Assembly: GCF_023554995.1 (NCBI RefSeq) | Contig: NZ_JAMJPK010000002.1 | Coordinates: 496,001 to 560,000 of the forward strand | DNA: 64,000 nucleotides | Origin: Halomonas gemina | GTDB lineage: Bacteria > Pseudomonadota > Gammaproteobacteria > Pseudomonadales > Halomonadaceae | Direction of reading: 5' to 3' | Shown here: positions 26,471 to 35,168 of the stretch, piece after piece | Position numbering within the stretch: position 1 is the stretch's first letter | How the letters are laid out: each line of letters opens with the position of its first letter | Made by a program: the position numbers and the translations under genes | Notes under the pieces: generated by a model | Database searches by the model: none | Seen by the model: the letters and a program-made list of their open reading frames with translations, nothing else | Told to the model about the DNA's origin: nothing

Positions 26471-28204
26471 TCAGCCCTCGTCGTCGGTCGCTTCCACCTC
26501 GCCGGTGCTGGCCACCACGGTGCCGGTCTCGCCGCTCTGCAGGGCAGCCAGCACGGGCTCTGCCTGGCGCTGGAAGGCCACCAGCCGCTCGCCCTGCAGG
26601 CTCTGGTTCTCGGGCAGCGCCACCTTCATGGCATTCACCTGGCTATTGTTGACCAGGACCTCGTAGTGCAGGTGAGGCCCGGTGCTGCGTCCGGTATTGC
26701 CGGACAGCGCAATGCGCTCGCCCATGGTGACGCGCTGGCCGTTGCTGACCAGGGGCCTGGAGAGATGCAGGTAACGGGTCTTGTAGCCGTTGTCGTGGCG
26801 GATCACCACGTAGCGGCCGGCCGCCGGATGGTTGCCGACCTTCTCCACGCGGCCATTGGCGGGGGCCTGGATGGCGGTGCCGATCGGCATGGCGAAGTCG
26901 GTGCCCTTGTGGGGGCTGATGCGACCGGTCACCGGGTGCTTGCGCCGTGGATTGAAGTGCGAGCTCAGCCGGTAGCGCCCCTCGAAGGGGTAGCGGTTGA
27001 AGGCAGGGTCGAGACTCGCGCCGTCCGGGGTGTAGAAGCGGTTGTCTTCCGGATTGCGCACCAGGGTCAGGTCCATGCGCTCGCCGTCGTACTCCACCGC
27101 CAGCACCCGCGGGTCGAGGCTCTCGCCGTCGATGATGTCGGACTCCACCAGGACCTGAAAACGATCGCCGCGACGGGTGTCGCGGCGGAAGTCGAGTTTC
27201 TTTTCCAGGACCCGGGAGAGCTCCGAGACCTCGGCGCTGGTCAGGCCGGTGGCCTTGGCCGAGCGCGCAAAGCTGCCGCTGATGGTGCCGGCGAAGAGGC
27301 GCTGGGTGGCCTCGCCGGCGCGCTCGATGGTGGCGACCTCGAATCCGTCCTCCTGGCGCTCGATCAGGTAGCCGTCCCGGGCGTTCTTCATCAGGCGCAG
27401 GGAGAGCAGGTGGCCCTCCTCGTCGAGCTGGTACTCGAAGCGGTTGCCCTGCCGCCAGTGGGATAGGAGCCGAGGCTCGGGCAGGCGCTCCAGCAGATTC
27501 ATTACCTCGCGGTAACCCATGCCGAGGTGGTTCTGGGCCATGATCGCGAAGGTATCGCCAGCCTGGACCTCGTAGGTGTTCCACTCCGGCACATAGGGCT
27601 CGCTGGCGGCGATCTCCTCCTCCAGCTGGATCGGTCCCTCGTCGAACAGCGCAAGCTCGTCCTCGGAGACCTCCTCGTAGGAGGTGGCATCGGCCACCAG
27701 GCTGCCGTCGTGATCGAGCATGCCGCCGGCGATGGTGCCGATGACCACCGCCATGTGCAGGGCGCCATCATCGAGACTGGGAACGCCATCCGTCGGTACC
27801 CCGGCATCCCCTTGCGGGGCGTCGGAGCGCTGGGCGGGCAGGGCAAGGGTCTCGGGAATCCCGGATTCGGCACGACTGGCCTTGGCCGTGGTGACGAGGT
27901 CGATATCGACGATCTCCGAGGCGGTGAGCTCGGAGAGCGGGACATGGTTGCGGGTGGCATCGAGGGCCCGGCTGGCCATCTCGATGGCATCGGCCACCGG
28001 TGTCCGCTCCGTGCGCAGCGAGGGCAGGCCGGGGCTGGCATCGGCTTCGAGGGGAACGAGGACGGTGTCGAGCGTCTGACTGTCACGCTGGACATCTTCG
28101 AAGGAGGTGACGATTTTCTGTGCGCCCAGCACGGTGACCATGGTGGCAACGGGTAACAGCAACAACTTGTGGGTGCGGGGCAGCGAATGGAGGATTCGCA
28201 TCAT
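26471..28204 (-). CDS. LysM/M23-family murein endopeptidase (MepM-like)
   Basis: 577 residues. One N-terminal transmembrane anchor (KLLLLPVATMVTVLG) is followed by an acidic linker, a LysM/OapA-like module (TYEVQAGDTFAIMAQNHLG), and a C-terminal LytM domain with the zinc ligands HKGTD and HLHYE. It cuts D-Ala-DAP cross-links in the periplasm to allow wall growth, as MepM does. MepM has about 440 residues; the extra length lies mostly in the low-complexity linker after the anchor. No strong ribosome site precedes any candidate ATG; 28204 is chosen because it directly precedes the anchor, as in the family. Confidence 0.85.
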   Translation of the reverse strand: MMRILHSLPRTHKLLLLPVATMVTVLGAQKIVTSFEDVQRDSQTLDTVLVPLEADASPGLPSLRTERTPVADAIEMASRALDATRNHVPLSELTASEIVDIDLVTTAKASRAESGIPETLALPAQRSDAPQGDAGVPTDGVPSLDDGALHMAVVIGTIAGGMLDHDGSLVADATSYEEVSEDELALFDEGPIQLEEEIAASEPYVPEWNTYEVQAGDTFAIMAQNHLGMGYREVMNLLERLPEPRLLSHWRQGNRFEYQLDEEGHLLSLRLMKNARDGYLIERQEDGFEVATIERAGEATQRLFAGTISGSFARSAKATGLTSAEVSELSRVLEKKLDFRRDTRRGDRFQVLVESDIIDGESLDPRVLAVEYDGERMDLTLVRNPEDNRFYTPDGASLDPAFNRYPFEGRYRLSSHFNPRRKHPVTGRISPHKGTDFAMPIGTAIQAPANGRVEKVGNHPAAGRYVVIRHDNGYKTRYLHLSRPLVSNGQRVTMGERIALSGNTGRSTGPHLHYEVLVNNSQVNAMKVALPENQSLQGERLVAFQRQAEPVLAALQSGETGTVVASTGEVEATDDEG

Positions 28205-28440
28205 GGGTAACAGGCCGTGACAGATGAAAAGGAGATAAATAAGTGGCATCAGAACCATACCCCATGATGTATGGGATGCCTAGTCTGTACGGACATACAG
28301 GAAACGCCCGCGCCTGCATTCCTCGCAGCGAGGGGGCATCGGTGCAGGGGCGCGAACGCTGTTTGTTAAGTGGGCATTGGACACGCCGCGTCGGAGAATT
28401 TCAACCCCGGCCCGGGTGGATGGCGTTCAGCGAGTGCCGT

Positions 28441-29289
28441 TCAACCGGTGAGGGTGCCGTCGCGGTAGTCCCTCAGCGCCTGCTCCAGTTCGGCGTGCTC
28501 GTTCATCACGAAGGGGCCGTATTGGGCAATCGGCTCGCCATGGGGTTCGCCGGCCAGCAGCAGGGCCTCGGCACCCTCGCGGCTGGTCAGCGCGAGCCGC
28601 TCGCCGCTACCCAGGCGGGCGAGCCGCCCCTGGGCCACCGGGGTGCCGGCGATCTCGAGGCTGCCCTTGAAGACGTATACCAGCAGGGTGGTGGCCTCGG
28701 CAGCCAGCGCAAGCTCTCCTCCGGCCGCCAGCCTGGCATGGGCCACGGCGCCCTGGCCGGCCAGGGCCTCCAGGGGGCCCGTGACGCTCTCGCCGGCGGT
28801 GGCCTGCCAGCGCCCACCCAGAGCGGTGAGGGTGGCGTCCCGGCCGTTCAACGTCGGCATCTCCGCAGCGCGCACATCGCGGTAGGTGGCCGGGCTCAGC
28901 TTGTCCCTGGCCGCCAGGTTCAGCCACAGCTGGAAGGCGTGGAGGCCCTGTTGGTCGGTCAGCGGCATCTCCGAGTGGATGATGCCGCGGCCGGTGTGCA
29001 TCCACTGGGCGTCGCCGGCGCGAATGGTGCTCGAGTGGCCCAGATGGTCCTCGTGGGTCAGGCCGCCGTGGATCACGTAGGTCAGGGTCTGGATGCCGCG
29101 ATGGGGGTGGGGCGGAAAGCCGCCGATGTAGTCGTCGGGGCGGTCGGAGCCCAGCTCGTCGAGCATCAGGAAGGGGTCGAGCCCTCCGCCGAAGTCATGG
29201 AGGCGCTGGATCCTGACGCCGTCGCCATCCTGGCTCGGCTGGCTGGTCACCAGGTGGTTTACCTGTCGGGTGGTCGGGGTGTAGGTCAT
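28441..29289 (-). CDS. Pirin-family protein
   Basis: 282 residues with two cupin halves. The N-terminal metal-binding motif is present: FPPHPHRGIQT with the paired His, then GLTHEDHLGH and WMHTGRGIIHSEMP. Pirins are iron-binding; some bacterial ones act as quercetinases or modulate enzymes, and the role here is unknown. It is divergent from a LysR-type regulator across 98 bases, a layout that usually means the regulator controls it. Confidence 0.9.
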   Translation of the reverse strand: MTYTPTTRQVNHLVTSQPSQDGDGVRIQRLHDFGGGLDPFLMLDELGSDRPDDYIGGFPPHPHRGIQTLTYVIHGGLTHEDHLGHSSTIRAGDAQWMHTGRGIIHSEMPLTDQQGLHAFQLWLNLAARDKLSPATYRDVRAAEMPTLNGRDATLTALGGRWQATAGESVTGPLEALAGQGAVAHARLAAGGELALAAEATTLLVYVFKGSLEIAGTPVAQGRLARLGSGERLALTSREGAEALLLAGEPHGEPIAQYGPFVMNEHAELEQALRDYRDGTLTG

Positions 29290-29387
29290 GAAAATTTCTC
29301 CAGCGGTATAGGTTTGACTGGCATTTTAGGTCGGATTTTTCGAAGATTAAGCGCAATGTTTCGCTCTATAGATTCGAGGAAATCGAA
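29290..29387. promoter_or_regulatory. Shared divergent promoter region of pirin and LysR genes
   Basis: 98 bases, AT-richer than the genes beside it. TTCGAAGATT-type inverted sequences at about 29337-29350 could be part of a LysR box, but no single T-N11-A site stands out. The arrangement, rather than a motif, supports a regulatory role. Confidence 0.45.
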
Positions 29388-30302
29388 ATGTCCCGTGTCA
29401 CCCTGGCCCAATGGCAGATGCTGGCGGCGGTGGTCGACCATGGCGGCTTCGCCCGTGCCGCCGAGGCGATCCACAAGAGCCCCTCGACCCTGAATCACGC
29501 CGTGCACAAGCTTGAGGAGCAGCTCGGGGTGGCGGTGATGGAGCCGGTGGGCCGGCAGGTGCGTCTCACCGAGGCTGGCGAGCTGCTGCTGCGCCGCGCC
29601 CGCCAGCTGCTCGAGAATGCTTCCTCGCTGGAGGACGTGGCGAGCCGCCTGGCCGAGGGGCTAGAGGCGGAGGTGGTGCTGGCCGTCGACCAGATCTTTC
29701 CCCCCGACGCCCTGGCCCGGGCCCTGGAGGCCTTCTCGGCGGCCTATCCCCATGTGCGCGTGCAGCTCCACGAGACGGTGCTCAACGGCGGCATCGAGAT
29801 GCTCTATGACGGCGGTGCCGACCTGGTGGTCTCGGGCATCTCGGCCCAGGGCTTCCTGGGCGAGCCGCTGGTCAGGGTGCACTTCGTAGCCGTGGCCCAC
29901 CCCGACCACCCGCTGCACCGCCTGGGGCGCCCGCTCGATCTGCGCGACCTGGAGCAGCACCGGCAGCTGGTGGTGCGCGACTCCGCCCTGCGCCAGTCCA
30001 TGGACGCTGGCTGGCTCAAGGCAGAGCAGCGCTGGACGGTGAGCCACCTGCACACTTCCATCGACATGCTCGAGCGTGGCCTGGGGTTTGCCTGGATTCC
30101 CGAGACCCGCCTGCGCCAGGCACTGGCCGAGGGGCGCCTCGCGCGCCTGCCGCTGGCTGCCGGTGGCAGCCGCGAGTACCCGGTGCAGCTGATCCATCGC
30201 GACCCGGACCGGGCGGGACCGGCGACCCATTCCCTGGCCGAGGCCTTGAAGGCGGCGGTGGCGACCTGCCCGGCGGCAGAACCATTCGAAGCCATCGAAT
30301 GA
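29388..30302 (+). CDS. LysR-family transcriptional regulator
   Basis: 304 residues. The N-terminal winged helix-turn-helix contains GGFARAAEAIHKSPSTLNHAVHKLEEQLG. The C-terminal periplasmic-binding-protein-like effector domain runs from about residue 90 (VVLAVDQIFPPDALARAL). GAGGAAATC precedes the ATG. It is divergent from the pirin gene and probably regulates it and itself. The HTH is of the YwqM/LysR kind found near redox genes; the effector is unknown. Confidence 0.93.
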   Translation: MSRVTLAQWQMLAAVVDHGGFARAAEAIHKSPSTLNHAVHKLEEQLGVAVMEPVGRQVRLTEAGELLLRRARQLLENASSLEDVASRLAEGLEAEVVLAVDQIFPPDALARALEAFSAAYPHVRVQLHETVLNGGIEMLYDGGADLVVSGISAQGFLGEPLVRVHFVAVAHPDHPLHRLGRPLDLRDLEQHRQLVVRDSALRQSMDAGWLKAEQRWTVSHLHTSIDMLERGLGFAWIPETRLRQALAEGRLARLPLAAGGSREYPVQLIHRDPDRAGPATHSLAEALKAAVATCPAAEPFEAIE

Positions 30303-30402
30303 TGGGGCGCAAAACCTGCGCTTGAGCGTCGATGATTTCGCCTTATGCTGGGGGCATCCTCGTTATCGAGCACTCGCTCACCGGCATATAAGGAGATGAC
30401 CC

Positions 30403-31407
30403 ATGGGGCTTCTGATCGACGGCACCTGGCACGACCAGTGGTACGACACCGACAAGCACGGCGGCGAGTTCGTGCGTGAATCCTCCAAGCTGCGCGACTG
30501 GATCACCCCAGACGGCGGCCCGGGACCCGACGGCCAGCCGGGCCTGCCCGCCGAGGCGGGCCGCTTCCACCTCTATGTGTCACTGGCCTGTCCCTGGGCG
30601 CATCGCGTGTTGATGATGCGCCGCCTCAAGGGGCTCGAGTCGGCCATCGAGGTCTCCCACGTCAGCCCGCTGATGCTCGACCAGGGCTGGACCTATCGCG
30701 AGGACGAGGGCTCGAGCGGAGACCCGGTCAACGGCGCGGACTTCCACCACCAGCTCTATACCCTGACCGACCCCCACTACACCGGGCGCGTCACCGTGCC
30801 GGCGCTCTGGGACAAGTCCTCGGGGCGCATCGTCAATAACGAGTCCGCGGACCTGCTGAGCATGCTCAACGGCGCCTTCGACGGGCTGGCCGGCAACCGC
30901 CTGGACCTCTATCCCGTGGACCTGCGCGAGACCATCGATGCCGTCAACGCCGACGTCTACGACCACATCAACAACGGCGTCTACAAGTCCGGTTTCGCCA
31001 CCGAGCAGTCGGTCTACGAGAAGCACGTGGTGGCGCTCTTCGAGGCGCTCGACCGCATGGAGTCGCGCCTGGCTGAGCACCGCTACCTGGCCGGCGAGTG
31101 GTTCACCGAGGCCGACATCCGGCTGTTCACTACCCTGATTCGCTTCGATGCCGTCTATCACGGCCACTTCAAGTGCAACCTGAGGCGCATCGAGGACTAC
31201 CCGAACCTCGCCAATTATGTCCGTGAGCTCTATCAGTGGCCGGGCATCGCCGAGACGGTGGACTTCGACCACATCAAGCGCCACTACTACGCCAGCCACG
31301 CCAACATCAACCCGACCGGCATCGTGCCCTACGGCCCGCTGCTCGGCCTCGACCGGCCCCACGACCGCGAACGGCTGCCGGGCAAGGGAATCCGCGAGAA
31401 GGGGTAA
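30403..31407 (+). CDS. yqjG: Glutathionyl-hydroquinone reductase (xi-class GST)
   Basis: 334 residues. The active-site Cys lies in LACPWAHRVLMM, the hallmark of xi-class (Omega-like) transferases that remove glutathione from glutathionyl-hydroquinones. The thioredoxin-like part contains TVPALWDKSSGRIVNNES. The C-terminal helical domain has AGEWFTEADIRLFTTLIRFD and ends HANINPTGIVPYGP, diagnostic for the YqjG/PcpF family. Full length. It is cytosolic, possibly acting on quinones, which would suit the neighbouring pirin. AAGGAGATG precedes the ATG. Confidence 0.93.
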   Translation: MGLLIDGTWHDQWYDTDKHGGEFVRESSKLRDWITPDGGPGPDGQPGLPAEAGRFHLYVSLACPWAHRVLMMRRLKGLESAIEVSHVSPLMLDQGWTYREDEGSSGDPVNGADFHHQLYTLTDPHYTGRVTVPALWDKSSGRIVNNESADLLSMLNGAFDGLAGNRLDLYPVDLRETIDAVNADVYDHINNGVYKSGFATEQSVYEKHVVALFEALDRMESRLAEHRYLAGEWFTEADIRLFTTLIRFDAVYHGHFKCNLRRIEDYPNLANYVRELYQWPGIAETVDFDHIKRHYYASHANINPTGIVPYGPLLGLDRPHDRERLPGKGIREKG

Positions 31408-31483
31408 GCTTCAAGCGCCGAGCGCCAAGGGCCGTTCAGCCGGCCATTGCCTGGCTCATTACGAGTGGGATTGTCGAGCCTTT

Positions 31484-31528
31484 GTGGGAGCGCTGCTGGC
31501 AGCGCGATCCGCCGCGAAGCGGCGGCCG
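31484..31528. repeat. REP-like palindromic element, copy 1
   Basis: Begins GTGGGAGCGCTGCTGGCAGC, a small palindrome (CGCTGC-TG-GCAGCG), followed by a second palindrome CCGCCGC-GAA-GCGGCGG. The same GTGGGAGCGCTG opening recurs near 43526 and in varied form at 59385. The architecture resembles extragenic REP elements of Pseudomonas. Located just after yqjG. Confidence 0.7.
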
Positions 31529-31562
31529 GGTCAGTACAAGGTGGCTGATTCAGCCGCGTGCT

Positions 31563-31670
31563 TTCTTTGCCAGCCAGCGATCCAGCGCATTGGCGAACTC
31601 GCGGCGGTCGCTGTCGGAGTAGCCGCCGGGGCCACCGGTATGTTCGCCGCTGGCTCTTAGTGTCTCCATG
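31563..31670 (-). pseudogene. Duplicated 3' end of the DUF188 (YaiI/YqxD) gene
   Basis: 108 bases align without gaps to 31728-31835, the 3' part of the intact DUF188 gene, at an offset of exactly 165 bases. On the minus strand it encodes the same C-terminus ([20 protein letters not shown], then LDRWLAK) with a different tail (KARG rather than NV) before its own stop. Similarity resumes after a ten-base indel at 31686-31698. The 5' part of the gene is missing, so this is a remnant of tandem duplication or recombination. Confidence 0.8.
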
Positions 31671-31720
31671 CTGCCCTTATGTAAGCCGCATCTGTACCTC
31701 GGGTGCAGATGCGTCATGGG

Positions 31721-32170
31721 TTAGACGTTCTTTGCCAACCACCGATCCAGCACATTGGCGAACTCTCGGCGGTCGCTGTCAGAGTAGCCGCCGGGGCCAC
31801 CGGTATGTTCGCCGCTGGCACGGAGGGTCTCCATGAAGTCCCGCATCTGTACCCGTGCGCGGATATTGTTGGCATCCAGCGTCTCGCCGCGGGTGGTCAT
31901 CACCCTCGCGCCGCGCTCGATGGCCTCCAGCGCCAGCGGCAGGTCGGAGGTGATCAGCAGGTCGCCTCGCGTGATGCGCTCGACGATCTCGTTGTCGGCG
32001 GCATCGAAGCCCTGGCTCACCGCCAGGCCCTTGACCCATCGCGAGGGCGGCAGCGGCACCGCATGGTTGGCCACGAACCAGGTCGGCGTGGCGGTGCGTT
32101 CGGCGGCGCGCACGATGATCTCGCGCGCCACCCTGGGGCAGGCATCGGCATCGACCCACAGATTCGGCAT
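31721..32170 (-). CDS. DUF188 (YaiI/YqxD family) PIN-like protein
   Basis: 149 residues, the usual length for the family. The N-terminus LWVDADACPRVAREI and ITSDLPLALEAIERGA carry the conserved acidic residues of a PIN-like nuclease fold; the C-terminus [22 protein letters not shown] is the family signature. Biochemical function is not established for the family. A damaged copy of its last 36 codons lies immediately downstream. Confidence 0.92.
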   Translation of the reverse strand: MPNLWVDADACPRVAREIIVRAAERTATPTWFVANHAVPLPPSRWVKGLAVSQGFDAADNEIVERITRGDLLITSDLPLALEAIERGARVMTTRGETLDANNIRARVQMRDFMETLRASGEHTGGPGGYSDSDRREFANVLDRWLAKNV

Positions 32171-32593
32171 GCAGTACTCCCGGCAGGGTAGGGATCTCGA
32201 AAAGGCTGGTCAGTGGCAGTCGACGATGGTAGCATGCGCGCTCCTCGCATGTGTTGACCCCACCATCATGACGACGCCACGCTGCCTCAGGCAGGTGGGC
32301 GCCGAAACGCCGGGCCCAGTGACGCAAGCACTGACCCACACGCGTTCGAATTGTGTAGATGGAGCGCCACCGAGATCACGCCACCTGGGCGAGATCGGCG
32401 CAAACGGTCGCCACAGCGGTTCACGGGCCATCCCCGATGGCGTGAACCGAATGCCAGGTGCGACCGGCGTCCCCGACTCCGATTTGCTTATCTGATGATC
32501 CTTAGTACGGACCGCAGATGCTTGAGCGTGTTGCACGCGTCAGGGACGCCATTGAATTTCTGCCGACTCCGTCGGCTTACCAAGGTGTGATTA
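32171..32593. other. Intergenic region with the leader of the DEAD-box helicase gene
   Basis: 423 bases between divergent genes with no credible coding frame. Near the 3' end is a short hairpin (GCCGAC-TCC-GTCGGC at 32562-32576) just upstream of AAGGTGTG and the helicase ATG; it could affect ribosome access. Long leaders are known for cold-induced DEAD-box genes, but nothing here proves temperature control. The rest shows no repeat or RNA gene. Confidence 0.5.
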
Positions 32594-34297
32594 ATGACCT
32601 CGACTTCTGTCGCCTCGCCGAGCTTCGGCGATCTGGCCCTGCTGCCTGACGTTCTCTCTGCCGTGGAATCCCAGGGCTACGAGACCCCGTCACCGATCCA
32701 GGCACAGACCATCCCTGCGCTGCTGGAAGGCCGTGACATGCTGGGCCAGGCCCAGACCGGCACCGGCAAGACCGCTGCCTTCGCCCTGCCGCTGCTGTCT
32801 CGTCTCGACTTGACTCGCCGCGAGCCCCAGGTGCTGGTGCTGGCGCCGACCCGCGAGCTGGCCCAGCAGGTGGCCGTCTCCTTCAGCAAGTACGGCCAGA
32901 ACCTCAAGGGCCTGGAAGTCGCCACCCTGTGCGGCGGCCAGGAGTACCGCGAGCAGCTCTCCGCGCTGCGTCGTGGCGCCCATGTGGTGGTGGGCACGCC
33001 GGGCCGTGTCATCGATCACCTGGATCGCGGCAGCCTCAAGCTCGACGGCCTCTCCGCCCTGGTGCTCGACGAGGCCGACGAGATGCTGCGCATGGGCTTC
33101 ATCGATGACGTCAAGCGCGTGGTGGCCGACACCCCGAAGAACGCCCAGCGGGTGTTCTTCTCCGCCACCCTGCCGACCGAGATCGAGCGCATCGTCAATC
33201 GTTACCTGGTCGATCCGGTCAAGGTAGCCATCGCATCCCAGGTGGGCACCGCCGCCAGCATCGAACAGCGCATGGTGCGTGTCGATGGCGGCGCCAAGCA
33301 GGAGGCGCTGGCGCGCATCCTCGAGGTCGAGCCCGTCGACGGGGCCATCGTCTTCGTGCGTACCCGGGCCGCCTGCACCACCCTGATGGAGCAGCTCTCC
33401 GCCCGTGGCATGAACGTGGCCAGCCTCTCCGGTGACCTGGATCAGAGCCTGCGCGAGCGCACCATCACGCGGCTCAAGCGCGGCAAGATCGACATCCTGA
33501 TCGCCACCGACGTCGCCGCCCGCGGCCTGGACGTCTCGCGCCTGACCCACATCATCAACTACGACCTGCCCCAGGACGCCGAGGCCTACACGCACCGCAT
33601 CGGCCGTACCGGCCGTGCCGGGCGTACCGGCATCGCCATCACCTTCGTCGGCTTCCGCGAGGGCCGCAAGGTGGGCTGGCTCGAGCAGGCTACCGGCCAG
33701 AAGATGAGCGAGATGGCCGTGCCCGACGAGGCCGCCATCCGCGCCCATCGCGACGAGATGTTCCACCAGCGCGTGATCGCCGCCCTGACCGCCGGGGCCG
33801 ACGAGCAGCGTGGCCTGGTCGAGCGGATGGTCGAGGAGGGGCACGACCCCATCGAGCTGGCCTGCGCCTTCGCACGCATGGCGCGTGCCGACGAGGCCCC
33901 CATCGGTCGCCTGCAGGCACCGCGCGCCGAGCGCAGCAGTGACCGCAATCCGCGTGATGCCAAGCCGAAGCGTCGCGACAGCGCGCCGCGGGAAGGCATG
34001 ACCCGCTATCGCGTTGCCGTGGGCCACCAGGATGGCGTCAAGCCCGGCCAGCTGGTCGGGGCACTCGCCAACGAGGGCGGCATCGAGGGCAGCCGCATCG
34101 GTCGCATCGACATCCGCACCGCCTTCTCGGTAGTCGAACTGCCGAGCTCGCTGCCTGAGAGCATCCTGAGCAAGATGGCCCGCGCCCGCGTCGCCGGTCG
34201 TCCGCTGGAGATCAGCGAGGATAAGGGCGCACCCGAGCGTGCCCCGCGTCGTCGCCAGGACGCTGACGCACCGATTCGCCGTCGCACCAGCGCCTGA
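32594..34297 (+). CDS. deaD: ATP-dependent RNA helicase, DEAD-box (DeaD/CsdA-type)
   Basis: 567 residues. The helicase core is complete: Q motif (YETPSPIQAQTIP), motif I AQTGTGKT, motif II VLDEADEML, motif III SATLP, and motif VI HRIGRTGRAGR. A charged linker leads to a C-terminal DbpA/RRM-like RNA-binding domain (YRVAVGHQDGVKPGQLVGAL) and a basic tail rich in Arg. This matches CsdA/DeaD, which helps ribosome assembly and mRNA decay, especially in the cold. A strong hairpin terminator follows the stop codon. Confidence 0.93.
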   Translation: MTSTSVASPSFGDLALLPDVLSAVESQGYETPSPIQAQTIPALLEGRDMLGQAQTGTGKTAAFALPLLSRLDLTRREPQVLVLAPTRELAQQVAVSFSKYGQNLKGLEVATLCGGQEYREQLSALRRGAHVVVGTPGRVIDHLDRGSLKLDGLSALVLDEADEMLRMGFIDDVKRVVADTPKNAQRVFFSATLPTEIERIVNRYLVDPVKVAIASQVGTAASIEQRMVRVDGGAKQEALARILEVEPVDGAIVFVRTRAACTTLMEQLSARGMNVASLSGDLDQSLRERTITRLKRGKIDILIATDVAARGLDVSRLTHIINYDLPQDAEAYTHRIGRTGRAGRTGIAITFVGFREGRKVGWLEQATGQKMSEMAVPDEAAIRAHRDEMFHQRVIAALTAGADEQRGLVERMVEEGHDPIELACAFARMARADEAPIGRLQAPRAERSSDRNPRDAKPKRRDSAPREGMTRYRVAVGHQDGVKPGQLVGALANEGGIEGSRIGRIDIRTAFSVVELPSSLPESILSKMARARVAGRPLEISEDKGAPERAPRRRQDADAPIRRRTSA

Positions 34298-34331
34298 TCG
34301 CGGCCGGGCATAAGCCCGGTCTCGGAACGCC

Positions 34332-34363
34332 AAGGCCCCCGCACCGCAAGGTGCGGGGGCCTT
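34332..34363. terminator. Strong hairpin terminator after deaD
   Basis: A perfect 14-bp stem (AAGGCCCCCGCACC at 34332-34345) with a GCAA tetraloop, closing at 34363. It lies 35 bases after the deaD stop and 25 bases before the stop of the convergent amidotransferase gene, so it can serve both strands (AAGG/CCTT at the ends). Confidence 0.85.
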
Positions 34364-34387
34364 GTGCGTTCAGCGCCTCGCCCGGCC

Positions 34388-35131
34388 TCAGGCCTGGGGC
34401 GTTGCCTCGCGGGCCCTGGCTGCCAGGGAGGCGAAGCGCAACAGCAGGCCGGTTGCATCGGGCGTGGCGGTCACATCGGCGATCAGGCGCTCCGGCGCTT
34501 CGCCCTGGTCCTGCAGGGCCTCCCGCTGGTGGGCGAGATAGGCGCGCATCACCGCCGGGGTGAACTCGGGATGGAACTGCACGCTCCACTGGCGGGGGCC
34601 ATGGCGCAATGCCTGGTTCGCATCGTGGGCGTTGGCGGCCAGCACGCAGGCCCCGGGCGGTGCCGTCAGGACCGTCTGGGCATGGCTCAGGTGAGCGTGG
34701 AACCTGGCCGGCAGGCCGCCCAGCAGCGGATCCCGGCGTCCGGCCTCGGTCAGGGTGACCTCGCGGGTACCGGACTCCCGGCCGGCGGGGTGGAAGTCGC
34801 TGCTGCCACCGAAGGCCGCGGCCATGAGCTGGTGGCCATAGCAGACGCCGAGCATGGCGATGTCGCGGGCACGCGCCTCGACCAGCCACGGCTTGAGCGC
34901 CTCGCTCCAGGGTTCGGCGTGGCTGACCATGGCGTGGGAGCCGGTGATCAGCAGGCCGTCGATGTCATCCAGCGCCGGCAGGGCCGCGGCGCGCGGGGCA
35001 TCGAGGACCGCCACCTGGGTGTCGGCCGGCGCCGCCGCGAGGGCGCGCCGGAAGAGGGTCTCGAAGTCGCCGTGGTCGCGGGCTACATCGGCAAAGCTGT
35101 CTCCGGTCTTGACGATCAGCAGGCGGGGCAT
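34388..35131 (-). CDS. Class I glutamine amidotransferase-like protein (GuaA-N-type)
   Basis: 247 residues. The nucleophile elbow is MLGVCYGHQL and the partner His/Glu lie in VQFHPEFTP, so the catalytic triad is present. LLITGSHAMVSHAEPW is typical of stand-alone GATase1 proteins related to the GMP synthase N-domain. No synthetase domain is attached or adjacent; some family members instead hydrolyse gamma-glutamyl compounds. The start at 35131 has a TGGAG-like site; the 12 extra codons upstream look non-coding. It lies 37 bases from the argE stop and may share its transcript. Confidence 0.88.
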   Translation of the reverse strand: MPRLLIVKTGDSFADVARDHGDFETLFRRALAAAPADTQVAVLDAPRAAALPALDDIDGLLITGSHAMVSHAEPWSEALKPWLVEARARDIAMLGVCYGHQLMAAAFGGSSDFHPAGRESGTREVTLTEAGRRDPLLGGLPARFHAHLSHAQTVLTAPPGACVLAANAHDANQALRHGPRQWSVQFHPEFTPAVMRAYLAHQREALQDQGEAPERLIADVTATPDATGLLLRFASLAARAREATPQA

Positions 35132-35168
35132 GGGGGCTCCAGGCAGCGGTGGGCAGGGAGCCGGCATT

